A DNA stretch of 28,742 nucleotides, taken from positions 1-28,742 of the IMG/VR virus record IMGVR_UViG_3300024346_000384; one strand, written 5' to 3'. Source of the stretch: a virus. Numbering within the stretch: position 1 is the first letter of the stretch; the number at the start of each line of letters is the position of its first letter. A program made the position numbers and the translations under genes. The notes below the pieces were generated by a model. That model made no database searches and had not been told where the DNA came from. It saw nothing but the letters and a program-made list of their open reading frames with translations. Shown piece by piece: positions 16,001 through 24,530 of the stretch.

Positions 16001-19000
16001 CCAAGAGGATTGAAAGATGTTTTTGCAAGTGGCTACGTTCCAAATTTTGCACAAAAGAAAGAAAGCACTTTCGATAAATTCAAGAAAAAATCGATAGTAG
16101 ATTCCGAAACAAAATTATTATACGGTCTTAAAGATAGAGTAACTAACGTCGAGTCTGATGTAAAAATATTAAAAAACATCTCCGATAATGAAACCTCAAA
16201 CAGGAGAATAACAAAAGACAACTTTGCTTCTGGCTATATATCCAACTTTGCTGGTGGGGGAGCTTTGGGAGACGCTATACAAAGAGAAAAGGACGCTGGA
16301 TTACCAAAATCAAAAATAAGGGTTGAAAGAAGCAAAAGATTAATAAATAGAGATAATCCTAGTGGGTTAGCCGTAACAAATACTATAGACGAGCCTAGGG
16401 GTTTGAGGGATGTTTTTGCACAAGGAAGGGGTAAAGAAAAACAAGGATTTGCGAAGGGGTATGTTCCAAATTTCGCTGCGGCTGCTGCGGCGAGAAATGT
16501 TACAGGCTTCTTGACTAAAAATACAAAATCATTAAGTAAAGAAACAGCGTCGTTGAATAAAGAAACAGATGGGGCGAGGAAGGCTATGAATCTATTTGGG
16601 GGCTCTATTTTAGCTGGATCTGCAGTTTCATATGCTAGCGGGAGGGTTACAGAATCTGCAGATCGAGTAAGAGAGGCGGAAATAGAGGCTATAAGCAAAA
16701 GCGTGGAAGCCAGAAAAAAAGAAACAAACGAAAGGAATGACCTCACACAAAGTGAAAAAGAAGTCATAATTAAATCAATTGATGACGATGCTAGTGCCAA
16801 AACGAAAGAAGTATCTGAAGGAAAGACTACGGCCGAAAGTGTTTTGTCTTACGCTGGTCTTGCCGCCAACGCTCTTATATTTAAAGATCAGATAGCGTCA
16901 GCTGGTAAGGGTATTGGTAGATTCGGCAAGGAAACAAAAAAAAGAGCCGATCAAATCAAAAGACTCGGAAAAAAAGGAATCTTACCAAGCGGTAAAGCTA
17001 TAAGGCCAACGACGACTTCCTCCTCATTACCGAGCAGGTTCGCAGGAAAAGTCGCTACAGACAGCAAGAAAACAGTTGGTAAAAAACTTGCCAAAAAAAC
17101 TGTTGAAAAAGCATCGGGGGGCTTCGTTCGCAAAGCCGCAGTTCAGGTTGGAAGTCGGCTTGTCGGTTTAGTCACTGGAATATTTGGATCGATAGTCGGA
17201 GCGGGGGCAGTTGGTGCCGCTATAGGAACCGCGTTGGACAAGGCTGATCTAAATCCCATCCAAAGGTTCGTTGAAGGAGGGTCTCAAAAAGAAGTTGCTA
17301 AAAGAGAGAAGGTTGAAAGTAGAAATAAAAATTTTGAAAGATCTACTGAAGTAATACCAGCAAGACTCGAGACAATTTTAGCAAAAGCTTTTCCAGAGCA
17401 GGGGTCTTTAATCAGAGAAGAAAGAAAAGATGACATAAGGAGGATAAATGAAAACACCTCCTTAACGGATCGAGGTAAAAAAAGAGAAGTAGAATTTATA
17501 AAACAAGCAGCAAACCCAGAGGGTATTATAACAGAATTAAGAAAGACACTACCAAAAAGGGAGTTTGACTACTTAAAGAGTGCTGCTGCGGAATATGCAG
17601 CAGCCTTAGAAAACGCCGCACAAAAAGAAAAAGAAGGTTTAGATGGGGATGGCTCGGTTATAAGAAATAATGCGGATAAGACATTTGACGCGAAAATTAA
17701 AGTCGTAAAGGGCGGAGGAGAAGCTAAAATACTTAAAAAATATACTGCATTAATAGGCCAACAAGTATCAATACAGCAAGCAATAAATTTAATAACAAAA
17801 AGAAGGGCCGAGACAGAGAACCAAATTCTATCATCGCAGATAAAGGAAAACTTAATTCGTAAAAATATAATTAAAACGTTAAGCAGGTCTAAATCATTAC
17901 TCCCAAAAGATATCTTAGCAGCTGGCGGAGGTAGCATTGTTGATGCCGATATATCTACAATAAAAAATCAAGATGCAAAAAGCAAAGCGGACAAACTTGG
18001 AGCAAAGGCTCAAAACTTAACTGCTCAGTTTTCATCGAAAAGAGAAGAACTTGAGAGGAGTTCCCCGAAAATAAAAAGGCTCAATGAACTCAAACAGAAA
18101 GAAGCTGGCGGAGAAGAACTAACTGATGGTGAAGTAAAAGAAAAAGAATCACTAGGAAAACAGATTAGCTCGATAACAGGAGAGCTTGACGCCCTTCGAG
18201 AAGCGAAAGATCAAGCTGTAATTGATTTCACAATTGCAACAGACGAATACAATAATTCAGTACTTGATGGAGCCAGAGACATTCGTTTAGGGTTAAAATC
18301 AATAGCGGAAAAAATAAAAAGCGACGGATCTCAGGCTATGATAAGAGCTTTTGAAGAATTCGAAGCATTAGCTGAAAATCCTGATGAAGTAGATCCATCT
18401 AAATATAAATCAGCTGCAGACTCATTTTTCAAGGCTTTAGAAGAAGAAGTTAAAAAACAGTATGCAACAAATGCCGTTGCGGCTGGAAACTTTTATTCCA
18501 AAATCGTAAAGGATCTACAAAATCCAGTTCAAGCTGGCAAAGACATAGAAACGAGCGTTGCGGGTTTACAAGCCATAAATTCTGATGATGTAAGTACCCA
18601 AGAAAAAATAAACATTCTTGCTGAGATACAACCCCTACTTAAACAAATTGGGGGAGAGAGAGGGGCGGATTCTGCTCAACTTCAAGAGGTGCTGAAAGCA
18701 GCTTTTGGTAGTAAGGACAGAGAATCTGCTGCCGCTACGTTTAAAAAAATTACAGAAGAGCTTTCAAGAGCGACTATAGCTAACAGGGTCGGAAGTACTA
18801 ACGATATTAACAATGGCGCCATTGAAGATAGAAATTTTCTAGCTGAAAAGAATAAACCAGAAGATCCTGAGGGGTTTGACAAACGGCAAAGAGAACTTTT
18901 CGATAGTTATGACAAATTAACAGGAAAACTTAAGCTTTACGAAAAACAGTTTGAATCAGCAAAATCAGTTAAAACAGCTACAGACGAGCTTATATTAGCT

Positions 19001-19258
19001 ATTGAATCTGCATCCAGTACAGTAAAGATATTGGAGAGTGGGTTTAGTGCGGCGGGTTCTTTTGGGGAAAAAGCGAACAAGGCCATAGAAGCTTCTCAAG
19101 GAAATATAGAAGATTTAGTTGAAACAGCATCAGAAATGACAACTAACTTGCAAAATCTTTCGGAAAGAGAGAAAAATATAGCTTCTGCAATAACAGCTGT
19201 TCAAGCAGTTGTAAATACCATCCTCACCACAAGAGGAGCAGGTGGAGGCGCTGAATAA
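13037..19258 (+). CDS. Tail tape measure protein with repeated motifs and an inserted domain
   Basis: The 2073-residue protein sets tail length and is probably ejected with the DNA. Residues 1 to about 340 match the phage minor-tail tape measure domain (TIGR01760/PF10145), including a segment FGATTVVLNSVSQAFRK and the Ala/Gly-rich helical run EELAGGVFQINVV-like region near 290. Hydrophobic helices at about 401-425 and 1375-1400 could insert in or cross the host membrane during injection. From residue 530 to 1147 there are six GY[VI]xN[FY]A motifs, a 56-residue duplication, and an inserted region of about 605-916 with nuclease-like residues. The C-terminal third is charged, long coiled coil. 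At roughly 0.15 nm per residue, a fully helical protein would give a tail up to about 310 nm; the inserted parts would shorten this. An A/T-rich leader without Shine-Dalgarno precedes the ATG. Confidence 0.9.
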   Translation: MPSSFTVTADVKLNPQSLTQSASQVKQALGRITGQASEFQKSLDASTARVFAFGATTVVLNSVSQAFRKLVSSTIEVEKRMVEINAIFQQTEGVMNNFRETIFDVAQQTGQSFETVAEAAGELARQGLTAEETATRLQAALILTRISGLGAEDSVKTLTAAINGFTSAALDAEEVTNKIVAVDTAFAVSAQDLAQGLARAGSTAEDAGVSFDQLLGLITAVEQRTARGGAVIGNAFKSIFTRLSRGSTIDDLQALGVEIDATQTGVQKLQALSEAIEGIGDPTVVSKIKELAGGVFQINVVSAALKDLTSETSVFKKATVEAANASDDAYKRNEDLNKSLAAQINSLVQGVTNLASKIGTLTFGPLLTNLISIAGKITEVFNNALDPEKGNAFIKAFIKGIGTFISGPGLVIITAAFLKIVGLVAKFAADGFKAVLKIGSASEKISQIEGGIVGLLSRDKDLRKIIASTTATQAQKEEAVINAIKRENQLLREQKALLSSLTAAAARRGVSGFDPASGFAGGRRRRFAEGYVPNYARSSDFALEKQEAISLGATKSVKAIKGKGTIGGRSFIMNDQETEIPNFGRNGDSAVIPSYARGYVPNYADAKPFFNETRYVSYGKIKGTQPSKLFTEKNSAKNYPFLSQSLKNTYNELVDGAGPLIRSKFTKWKNGINEKSVSLKDDLKTPNPTILVPQGKSGGILATSKNAGEGFKKVDFGFPIIGIQEKVKEGLGKDFEAKFNPDEIEANAREDAVNQANSITRILGDPPVKEAQIRDPEGFTGAIRAAAGAVFDAAVTKALQLKASKKGEGADFDVRVGGNENLKRLFSGEPTPTEGALKGLGDFKYSSSAQKSMKAKTLKELRLKHKDIYDELRFEKAAPPKKNVLANDPTDPNPKDKAKKKTAKKKTPIVRARRASGYIPNFAAGGILGDLLRGKETTDLAGGGALGDAIKREKAAGLPESQIRVEQSQKLVNRDNPTGLAVTNTRDEPRGLKDVFASGYVPNFAQKKESTFDKFKKKSIVDSETKLLYGLKDRVTNVESDVKILKNISDNETSNRRITKDNFASGYISNFAGGGALGDAIQREKDAGLPKSKIRVERSKRLINRDNPSGLAVTNTIDEPRGLRDVFAQGRGKEKQGFAKGYVPNFAAAAAARNVTGFLTKNTKSLSKETASLNKETDGARKAMNLFGGSILAGSAVSYASGRVTESADRVREAEIEAISKSVEARKKETNERNDLTQSEKEVIIKSIDDDASAKTKEVSEGKTTAESVLSYAGLAANALIFKDQIASAGKGIGRFGKETKKRADQIKRLGKKGILPSGKAIRPTTTSSSLPSRFAGKVATDSKKTVGKKLAKKTVEKASGGFVRKAAVQVGSRLVGLVTGIFGSIVGAGAVGAAIGTALDKADLNPIQRFVEGGSQKEVAKREKVESRNKNFERSTEVIPARLETILAKAFPEQGSLIREERKDDIRRINENTSLTDRGKKREVEFIKQAANPEGIITELRKTLPKREFDYLKSAAAEYAAALENAAQKEKEGLDGDGSVIRNNADKTFDAKIKVVKGGGEAKILKKYTALIGQQVSIQQAINLITKRRAETENQILSSQIKENLIRKNIIKTLSRSKSLLPKDILAAGGGSIVDADISTIKNQDAKSKADKLGAKAQNLTAQFSSKREELERSSPKIKRLNELKQKEAGGEELTDGEVKEKESLGKQISSITGELDALREAKDQAVIDFTIATDEYNNSVLDGARDIRLGLKSIAEKIKSDGSQAMIRAFEEFEALAENPDEVDPSKYKSAADSFFKALEEEVKKQYATNAVAAGNFYSKIVKDLQNPVQAGKDIETSVAGLQAINSDDVSTQEKINILAEIQPLLKQIGGERGADSAQLQEVLKAAFGSKDRESAAATFKKITEELSRATIANRVGSTNDINNGAIEDRNFLAEKNKPEDPEGFDKRQRELFDSYDKLTGKLKLYEKQFESAKSVKTATDELILAIESASSTVKILESGFSAAGSFGEKANKAIEASQGNIEDLVETASEMTTNLQNLSEREKNIASAITAVQAVVNTILTTRGAGGGAE
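14849..15784 (+). other. Inserted domain in the tape measure with PD-(D/E)XK-like residues
   Basis: This is residues 605-916, bordered by GYVPNYA (598) and GYIPNFA (917). In order it has an Ala-rich helix with Asp792 (GAVFDAAVTKAL), a strand-like ADFDVR with Asp811 and Asp813, and LGDFKYS with Asp842 and Lys844 as the D-x-K. This order and spacing resemble PD-(D/E)XK nuclease cores. The 31-residue gap between Asp811 and Asp842 is on the long side. Activity and fold are unproven. Confidence 0.4.
15860..16420 (+). repeat. 56-residue duplication within the tape measure
   Basis: Residues 942-997 (bases 15860-16027) and 1073-1128 (16253-16420) align without gaps, with 45 identical residues of 56 by hand count. 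Shared features are GGGALGDAI at the start, NRDNP, GLAVTNT and DEPRGL, then DVFA. Each copy is followed by a GYVPNFA motif, at once in the first copy and after a 12-residue linker in the second. The copies are 225 bases apart. Confidence 0.9.
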
Positions 19259-19265
19259 AAATTAA

Positions 19266-20828
19266 ATGGCTCTTATAATAAATAACGTAACTAGCGCTTC
19301 TCAATCAATAAGATATAATTATCTTTCTGAAGAAGAGGCTTTTGGTTTTACTAAAGAAGGCTCTTATGAAATAAACGTTTCTGACATTGAATTTGATGAG
19401 GGTACTGTATTGTTGTCTGGTGTTGAGGCTATAAAACTAGCTTATGAAAATCGTTTTATAGCCGCAAATATTGCTGGGCATCAATATACTAGAGGTAGAA
19501 TTGTATCATTAAGTTTTAGCGAAAGCAACTTGGCTGGGTCTATGGTTGCTTCTGTAGTCATAGAGGAGAGCGAAGTGATGGAAAACAGAGACTCTGGTCT
19601 TTTTGCGAATAATCTATCAAGGCCTGAACATATAGAAAGCTTCAGCGAAAGTTATTCTTTTGATCGCTCTGGAGACTCTTACAGATATTCAAGAAATTTA
19701 AATATAAAATACAAAGAGAGTAGTGGAGCTATAGACTTTTTAACTGAATCAAAGACATTCCTTTTAGATTATTTTAATACAAGACCACAATACGGAAACG
19801 AAATAGATGGTATTTCAGAAGATGCTAGGTTTGATAAGGGTTTCTACGGAAAACTAAATGAACAAGTAGACTTAATTAACCTTTCTTTTTCTCTTAGTGA
19901 AAGTTTTGATTCTGGCGATATTGATTTGGACAATAATGTAAGTATTAAAAAGACATATACTTTATCTGTAGATCAAGGGGGGTATGAAACAAAAACAATA
20001 AATTTAGACCTCTCTAGCTTAAATTATAATACGAATACAACTCTTAAGAACGCCGTTAAAAACTTAATTACCACTATAATTACGGAAGAAGGGTCAGACC
20101 CAAACAGTGTAAGTAAAGGTTTTACTGTCGATGGACGTCAGGCTAATATAACATTAAGTTTCAGTAATAACCCAAACAATGCTGGAGGCGATAATATTTC
20201 TTTTGATTGTAGTAAATCTGAAACTGATGGTAAGGCAACTTATAGTTTAAATATTTCTTATTCCTCTTCAAGCGGAGATAGCAACACGCAAAAATTCCAA
20301 AATTCTATTAATTTATGGAAGATTCAAGACCATTCTTTAGACGCTAGTTTTGTAGCTAGATTATTCCCAGAGGCTGTGCCTATTTATGAGACAAATAGAT
20401 CATCTAAATTTGATTCTGAGAATTCAATTGTATCAGAGACAATAGCTTTCTCTGAAGAAAACTTGTACCAAGAGGTTGCAGTGGGTATCGTAAAATATGA
20501 ACTAAGCGGGAACTCAAACAACTTAAAAAAATCAAGCACGGAACATAGGCATAATATAGGCTTTGATTTGGCTAAAAAGGAAGATTTTTATGAAAGCAAT
20601 AAAAAAAGTAAGCTTACAAACGTTAGTGTAACCTTAAGTGTATCTTTTACTGGAGCCAAGAGGACATCTATAATGAGTTATATGGAATCGAACACCAGAT
20701 TGACTGATATAACTAATTATGCTTTAGGTTTAGCTTCTACAAACCAAATCTTTTTATCGAGTGATTCTATAAGCGTTGATTTTGATAATTATAAAGCATC
20801 AAGAAGATCATCATTTGTAGGATATTGA
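19266..20828 (+). CDS. Putative distal tail or tail-tip structural protein
   Basis: The 520-residue protein directly follows the tape measure, the place of distal-tail (Dit-like) proteins. It is beta-rich throughout, with Ser, Asn and aromatic repeats of the form SYSFDRSGDSYRYSRNLNIKY, INLSFSLSESF and LTNVSVTLSVSFTGA. The N-terminal 100 residues include GVEAIKLAYENRFIAANI followed by RIVSLSFSESN, a block that recurs in pattern in the next gene. No catalytic motif, signal peptide or membrane segment is visible. The ATG at 19266 follows an A/T-rich leader (AAAAATTAA) with no Shine-Dalgarno. Role is inferred from position and composition; it could equally be a tail-tip adhesin scaffold. Confidence 0.55.
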   Translation: MALIINNVTSASQSIRYNYLSEEEAFGFTKEGSYEINVSDIEFDEGTVLLSGVEAIKLAYENRFIAANIAGHQYTRGRIVSLSFSESNLAGSMVASVVIEESEVMENRDSGLFANNLSRPEHIESFSESYSFDRSGDSYRYSRNLNIKYKESSGAIDFLTESKTFLLDYFNTRPQYGNEIDGISEDARFDKGFYGKLNEQVDLINLSFSLSESFDSGDIDLDNNVSIKKTYTLSVDQGGYETKTINLDLSSLNYNTNTTLKNAVKNLITTIITEEGSDPNSVSKGFTVDGRQANITLSFSNNPNNAGGDNISFDCSKSETDGKATYSLNISYSSSSGDSNTQKFQNSINLWKIQDHSLDASFVARLFPEAVPIYETNRSSKFDSENSIVSETIAFSEENLYQEVAVGIVKYELSGNSNNLKKSSTEHRHNIGFDLAKKEDFYESNKKSKLTNVSVTLSVSFTGAKRTSIMSYMESNTRLTDITNYALGLASTNQIFLSSDSISVDFDNYKASRRSSFVGY

Positions 20829-20830
20829 TT

Positions 20831-22420
20831 ATGAACATAACTTACGACTCATATACATTCCCAGATCCTTCTCCTTCTGTGGCTATATCTAGTAATCCTG
20901 TTTATCTTGCTGGAAATTACGATTATAATGTTGGAAGCATATCGTTGGCTGGTATAATAACTGGGGATGGTATTGTTGAACTAAACTCTAGCAGGGAAGA
21001 AATTATTTCCAATCTTTCTTCTGAGTTTAAAACTTTAAAAGTAGATAATGAAATCTATGATTTTGTTAAAGTAGAAGAAATATCATTTGAGGAAAGCGAC
21101 TATACTACTGTGTTGCCATATAGTGTCACGTTTTCTTATTATGAAGAAAAAGTTTTTTCTGATTTTTTTGGAGTCTCAAATCCAGTTGATTCATGGTCAT
21201 TTCAAGAAGAAGACAAGATTGTAACAGCAATTCATATTGTTTCAGCGAAAGGAATAAAAAAAGATGCTAATAGGCCGATAGATAACGCAAAAAGTTTTGT
21301 CAATTCCAAAAGACAAGAAAACATAAATAATGTGTCGGCATTTTTTACAACAATAAATGCCAGTTCTTATGTTCTTGAAGGAACTTCTGAAAAAATAGAC
21401 GAAGCATTAGGGTCTTATTCAATTACCGATACCTATAGGTTTCACGAAGATTCTGCTTATGATTTTGGACTTTCAAATAAAATAGTTAATTGTTCTGTAT
21501 CAATTGATACAGACAAAGAAAGCAAGGTAAAAGCCAAGGTTGACGGAACTGTGATTGGGGGCCTTGACGAAAATAATGTTTCTGTTTCTGATTTTGATTT
21601 TTCTAAAGCTCAAACCATAGCTTTGGAATATTTGAGCGAAAGTAAAGCTACAGGGGAAAACTATTCAATAGCCGATTTGACGGCAGATGGATTCAGTTAC
21701 AACATAAACGAAAAAGCTAACACTATGGGGTTTTCTTTTTCATTGGTTCAGGAAGATCAATCGCAAATTATTAACGGAAACGTTCTTCATAAGTATAGCG
21801 TAGATTTTTCCATATCTAAAGAAAAAGGTTCTTTTATAACGGCGTCAGTTAATGGTTCATTAAGTTATTTTGGCGTAGACAACCCAATACAAGCAGGAGA
21901 AGAAGAAAACAGTGCTAGATGGATAGCTGTTTCCTCTGCTTTCAATACAATAGACCCTTATGCTGCTGCTTCAACAAACTATAATAATTATAAGATTGAA
22001 GTAGGTTCAATTTATGATCTTTCAGCGACTCAATCATTAAGTCCAAAGGAAAAAAATTATAACATAGAAAAAAGCCTCAAATCAACAACAATAAATTATT
22101 CTTATACCTATAACGATAAGTTCGATTTTGGAGCGGCAACAAACCTTAAAAACTTAAAAATAAGTTTAACTAACACCCTTTCTATACCTAAAATAGCTCC
22201 TCTCCAAACGGTCGCTGGATTCTATTCTCAGGTAGTTTCCAATAAGGTTAGGGGTGTTTTTGGAGTAACTGCAAGTGCGTCAAATGGAGCCGCCGATTTA
22301 CCTGCTTTAATGTCTGTAGCAGAGAGTCTTTTTGACAGGGGTTATTTTGTGGCAGACAGCTCCAAGAATATAGGTGTAAAAGAAATTAGTTATAGTTTAA
22401 CCAAATATTATTTAGCGTAA
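20831..22420 (+). CDS. Putative distal tail protein, likely paralogue of the preceding gene
   Basis: The 529-residue protein is beta-rich like the preceding one and seems to share its plan. Its N-terminus has SSREEIISNLSSEFKTL and VEEISFEESD then VTFSYYEE, matching the order of GVEAIKLAYENRF, RIVSLSFSESN and VVIEES in the preceding gene. The middle has beta-like repeats such as YSITDTYRFHEDSAYDFG and INYSYTYNDKFDFGAA. An in-frame TTG at 20825 precedes the ATG at 20831, but ATG is preferred: it follows the previous stop by 2 bases and has AGGA (20819-20822) at a usable spacing. Tandem paralogues in the tail tip may form successive rings. Function is not proven. Confidence 0.55.
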   Translation: MNITYDSYTFPDPSPSVAISSNPVYLAGNYDYNVGSISLAGIITGDGIVELNSSREEIISNLSSEFKTLKVDNEIYDFVKVEEISFEESDYTTVLPYSVTFSYYEEKVFSDFFGVSNPVDSWSFQEEDKIVTAIHIVSAKGIKKDANRPIDNAKSFVNSKRQENINNVSAFFTTINASSYVLEGTSEKIDEALGSYSITDTYRFHEDSAYDFGLSNKIVNCSVSIDTDKESKVKAKVDGTVIGGLDENNVSVSDFDFSKAQTIALEYLSESKATGENYSIADLTADGFSYNINEKANTMGFSFSLVQEDQSQIINGNVLHKYSVDFSISKEKGSFITASVNGSLSYFGVDNPIQAGEEENSARWIAVSSAFNTIDPYAAASTNYNNYKIEVGSIYDLSATQSLSPKEKNYNIEKSLKSTTINYSYTYNDKFDFGAATNLKNLKISLTNTLSIPKIAPLQTVAGFYSQVVSNKVRGVFGVTASASNGAADLPALMSVAESLFDRGYFVADSSKNIGVKEISYSLTKYYLA

Positions 22421-22425
22421 AACCA

Positions 22426-23766
22426 ATGAGTGAAGAAAGCATAAAATATTCACTTTCATCCGTTTTGGGTGGTTATAGCGATTTAGAGTTTTGTTTAGAT
22501 TCAGAACATTCTGTTGTGGAAGCGACTGGGAGCGGGTCTTTTTGGACAGGTTATTTCCCAAATTTATCTCCAGCTGATGATGAATATAGAAATATAGCAT
22601 TAATTTTAAATGGGACTGGGTCTAGCAAGGTAGATGCTATAGCAAATAGTAATAATTTAATAGACAATAATGGTCTATCTTTAATGGATACAAATCTAAA
22701 GATACCATTAAGAGATCTGGACTTGTCGGAGTCTTCGTTTATTTTAGACTTTCAAATGGAAGGCGAAGTATCTAGCGGGATTTTATTTGGGGCTTTTGAA
22801 AAAGAAGTTCTTCTTCTACCAGATTCATCTTACATAACAGGATCGAAAGGATATAATTTTGGAATAACAGATAGGGGTCACTTATTTGTTCAGGGTTTTT
22901 CCTTAAATAGCGGTTTTGTAGAGGTTTTTACTGATATAGAACTTTCCGAAAGAAATGTTTTTTGTTTTAATCACTCTAGCAATTTGTTAGAGGTTGGATT
23001 TTTTGATTATTTTGACGATAATGTAAAAAGTTTTACAAAAGAACTTGATAGTTTTTACTGCCAATCGCCAGAAAATATATATATTGGAGGGACATCAGAA
23101 CTGATTGAAGAAACGATCCCGAACGAAACAACTTTTGACGGTTATTTAAAATCAATAAGTATATTTAATAAAAAAATAAATACAAATTCATTGTATGAAA
23201 TAAACACGGGATTTTTGTCAGATTACTATTTCAACGATGGTGGTCAGGTTTTTATAGAAGAGAAATATTTATCTGGAGAGGTTATAACATATAAAACAGG
23301 TGTAACTGGACACGACTGTAGCATTCTTACTGGATCTGAGACTTTAGGTGTGGTTGGATTAACTGGCGAACCTTATATTACTGGAGAAATTACTGTCCAA
23401 GAGGGTAGCTTGTATACATTTTTGAAAAACGGTAGTCTTGAGCAGGGCAGATATATAAGCAATTTGCACAGCGGTGAATACAATACGACTGGAGAAGGCG
23501 CTTTTGATACGTTAGGTTTAGAAAGCTATTCAGCAAATGTTTCTGGTTACTCGTTTGATTCAGATTATACTTTTAATTCTGGAGATTACAACTATTACGA
23601 ATGCACACCTTTAACTGGTTTTTTAGATGAGGTCAGTGGGGTAGATTTAATTTATGGAACAACTGGGTATTATATTGATTTACCAGACTCTTCTGGGATA
23701 AATTTTGAATTGGATTCTGAAAAATTTAAAATGGAATACATTTATTACGTAGGAGATAGATCATGA
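22426..23766 (+). CDS. LamG-like (concanavalin-fold) tail protein
   Basis: The 446-residue protein probably binds a carbohydrate on the host surface or another virion protein. Residues about 55-255 resemble a LamG/concanavalin-like lectin domain: an early NLIDNNGLSLMDTNLKIPL strand block, SSFILDFQMEGEVSSGILFGAF, GYNFGITDRGHLFVQGFS, and the typical closing FDGYLKSISIFNKKI. The second half is rich in Gly, Tyr, Thr and Ser with TG-containing segments (ITGEITVQEG, YNTTGEGAF, TGFLDEVSG), perhaps repeated strands. There is no signal peptide. The last codons overlap the next gene as ATGA and hold its Shine-Dalgarno. The fold call rests on pattern; binding specificity cannot be read. Confidence 0.6.
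   Translation: MSEESIKYSLSSVLGGYSDLEFCLDSEHSVVEATGSGSFWTGYFPNLSPADDEYRNIALILNGTGSSKVDAIANSNNLIDNNGLSLMDTNLKIPLRDLDLSESSFILDFQMEGEVSSGILFGAFEKEVLLLPDSSYITGSKGYNFGITDRGHLFVQGFSLNSGFVEVFTDIELSERNVFCFNHSSNLLEVGFFDYFDDNVKSFTKELDSFYCQSPENIYIGGTSELIEETIPNETTFDGYLKSISIFNKKINTNSLYEINTGFLSDYYFNDGGQVFIEEKYLSGEVITYKTGVTGHDCSILTGSETLGVVGLTGEPYITGEITVQEGSLYTFLKNGSLEQGRYISNLHSGEYNTTGEGAFDTLGLESYSANVSGYSFDSDYTFNSGDYNYYECTPLTGFLDEVSGVDLIYGTTGYYIDLPDSSGINFELDSEKFKMEYIYYVGDRS
23751..23755 (+). promoter_or_regulatory. Shine-Dalgarno AGGAG for the overlapping downstream gene
   Basis: AGGAG lies inside the end of the LamG-like gene, 7 bases before ATG at 23763. It is the clearest Shine-Dalgarno in the window; most other genes lack one. 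It suits translational coupling at an ATGA overlap. Confidence 0.75.
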
Positions 23767-24527
23767 ATACAGGAATAGCATATCTTTTGTCCACGGGTGT
23801 TAATGGTGTGGTTGGTTGTAGGGATTTTTTAAAGAAAAAAAATAATACATCCAATGTTGTTAACAATACCTCTTTTATCTCTGCAGATATACTAACAGGA
23901 CATTTTTCTACTAGAGTATCTCTAAATGGAAAGACTTTGTTTGAAGAGTATCCAGAAAAAACAAACATAAACGGAAAAGAATTTTTTAATATAGATTCTG
24001 GAGATTATTATGTCACAATAGAGGAAAACGAAAGCACATTACTTTATTTTAATGATTTAGATTTACAGAGTTCTGATTTTGTTATTTATGATTCAAAAAA
24101 TATAGACAGTGGGGCTTTTGCCTTACAGGAAATCACTGGGTATGGAGTTTGGGAAAACACCACAATACCAGAGTTAACGGGAGTTATTTCAGAAAGCCCA
24201 CCAACAGATTTAAATGATTTTTTTGATAGATGGGGGGTATTCTTTAATGGAGAAAGGTTTTCTTTACAAGACTCCTCTTATCTTGATACATTGACAGGAA
24301 AAGCCTTTATATATAAAAAAGATCCCTTTTTAACTGAAATAAACCCAATCACATTTGACGTTTATGGATCTGGAGTTATATCTAATCAATCAGATTATTA
24401 TATAAAAGGACTAGAAAAGGAACAAAACTGCATTCTAGAGATGTATACAGGTGTAACTATTGTAGAAATAGGTGTTCCCGCCACTGTAGAATTCGAAGAA
24501 GACATTATAAATAATTTTACTTTTTAA
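23763..24527 (+). CDS. Unrecognised tail-region protein
   Basis: I do not recognise this 254-residue protein. It is beta-rich with segments GDYYVTIEENESTLLYFNDLDL, FVIYDSKNIDSGAFALQEITGYG and LEMYTGVTIVEIGVPATVEF. Style and TG content match the second half of the preceding LamG-like protein, with which it overlaps by 4 bases and shares a Shine-Dalgarno-driven coupling, so the two probably act together. There is no signal peptide or membrane segment. It stands between the LamG-like gene and the tail hub gene, which supports a minor tail or tip role. There are no catalytic motifs. Confidence 0.5.
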   Translation: MNTGIAYLLSTGVNGVVGCRDFLKKKNNTSNVVNNTSFISADILTGHFSTRVSLNGKTLFEEYPEKTNINGKEFFNIDSGDYYVTIEENESTLLYFNDLDLQSSDFVIYDSKNIDSGAFALQEITGYGVWENTTIPELTGVISESPPTDLNDFFDRWGVFFNGERFSLQDSSYLDTLTGKAFIYKKDPFLTEINPITFDVYGSGVISNQSDYYIKGLEKEQNCILEMYTGVTIVEIGVPATVEFEEDIINNFTF

Positions 24528-24530
24528 AAA

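Larger units (their letters stand above)
14624..16477 (+). repeat. Six GY[VI]xN[FY]A motifs in the tape measure
   Basis: Seven-residue motifs begin at residues 530 (GYVPNYA), 598 (GYVPNYA), 917 (GYIPNFA), 999 (GYVPNFA), 1066 (GYISNFA) and 1141 (GYVPNFA). Two degenerate forms, EIPNFG at 579 and VIPSYA at 591, lie between the first two. Most are preceded by a small residue after Ala (for example FASG). They mark the borders of the segments they separate, including the inserted domain at 605-916. Confidence 0.9.

Noticed and set aside
16234-16800. A 188-codon open frame on the minus strand within the tape measure gene
   Set aside because: It lies fully antisense to a confidently called gene, over its repeats and low-complexity coding, with no promoter, leader or recognisable domain.
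20825-20830. TTG start for the second distal tail gene
   Set aside because: An ATG follows two codons later with better spacing from AGGA; TTG overlaps the previous stop without need.
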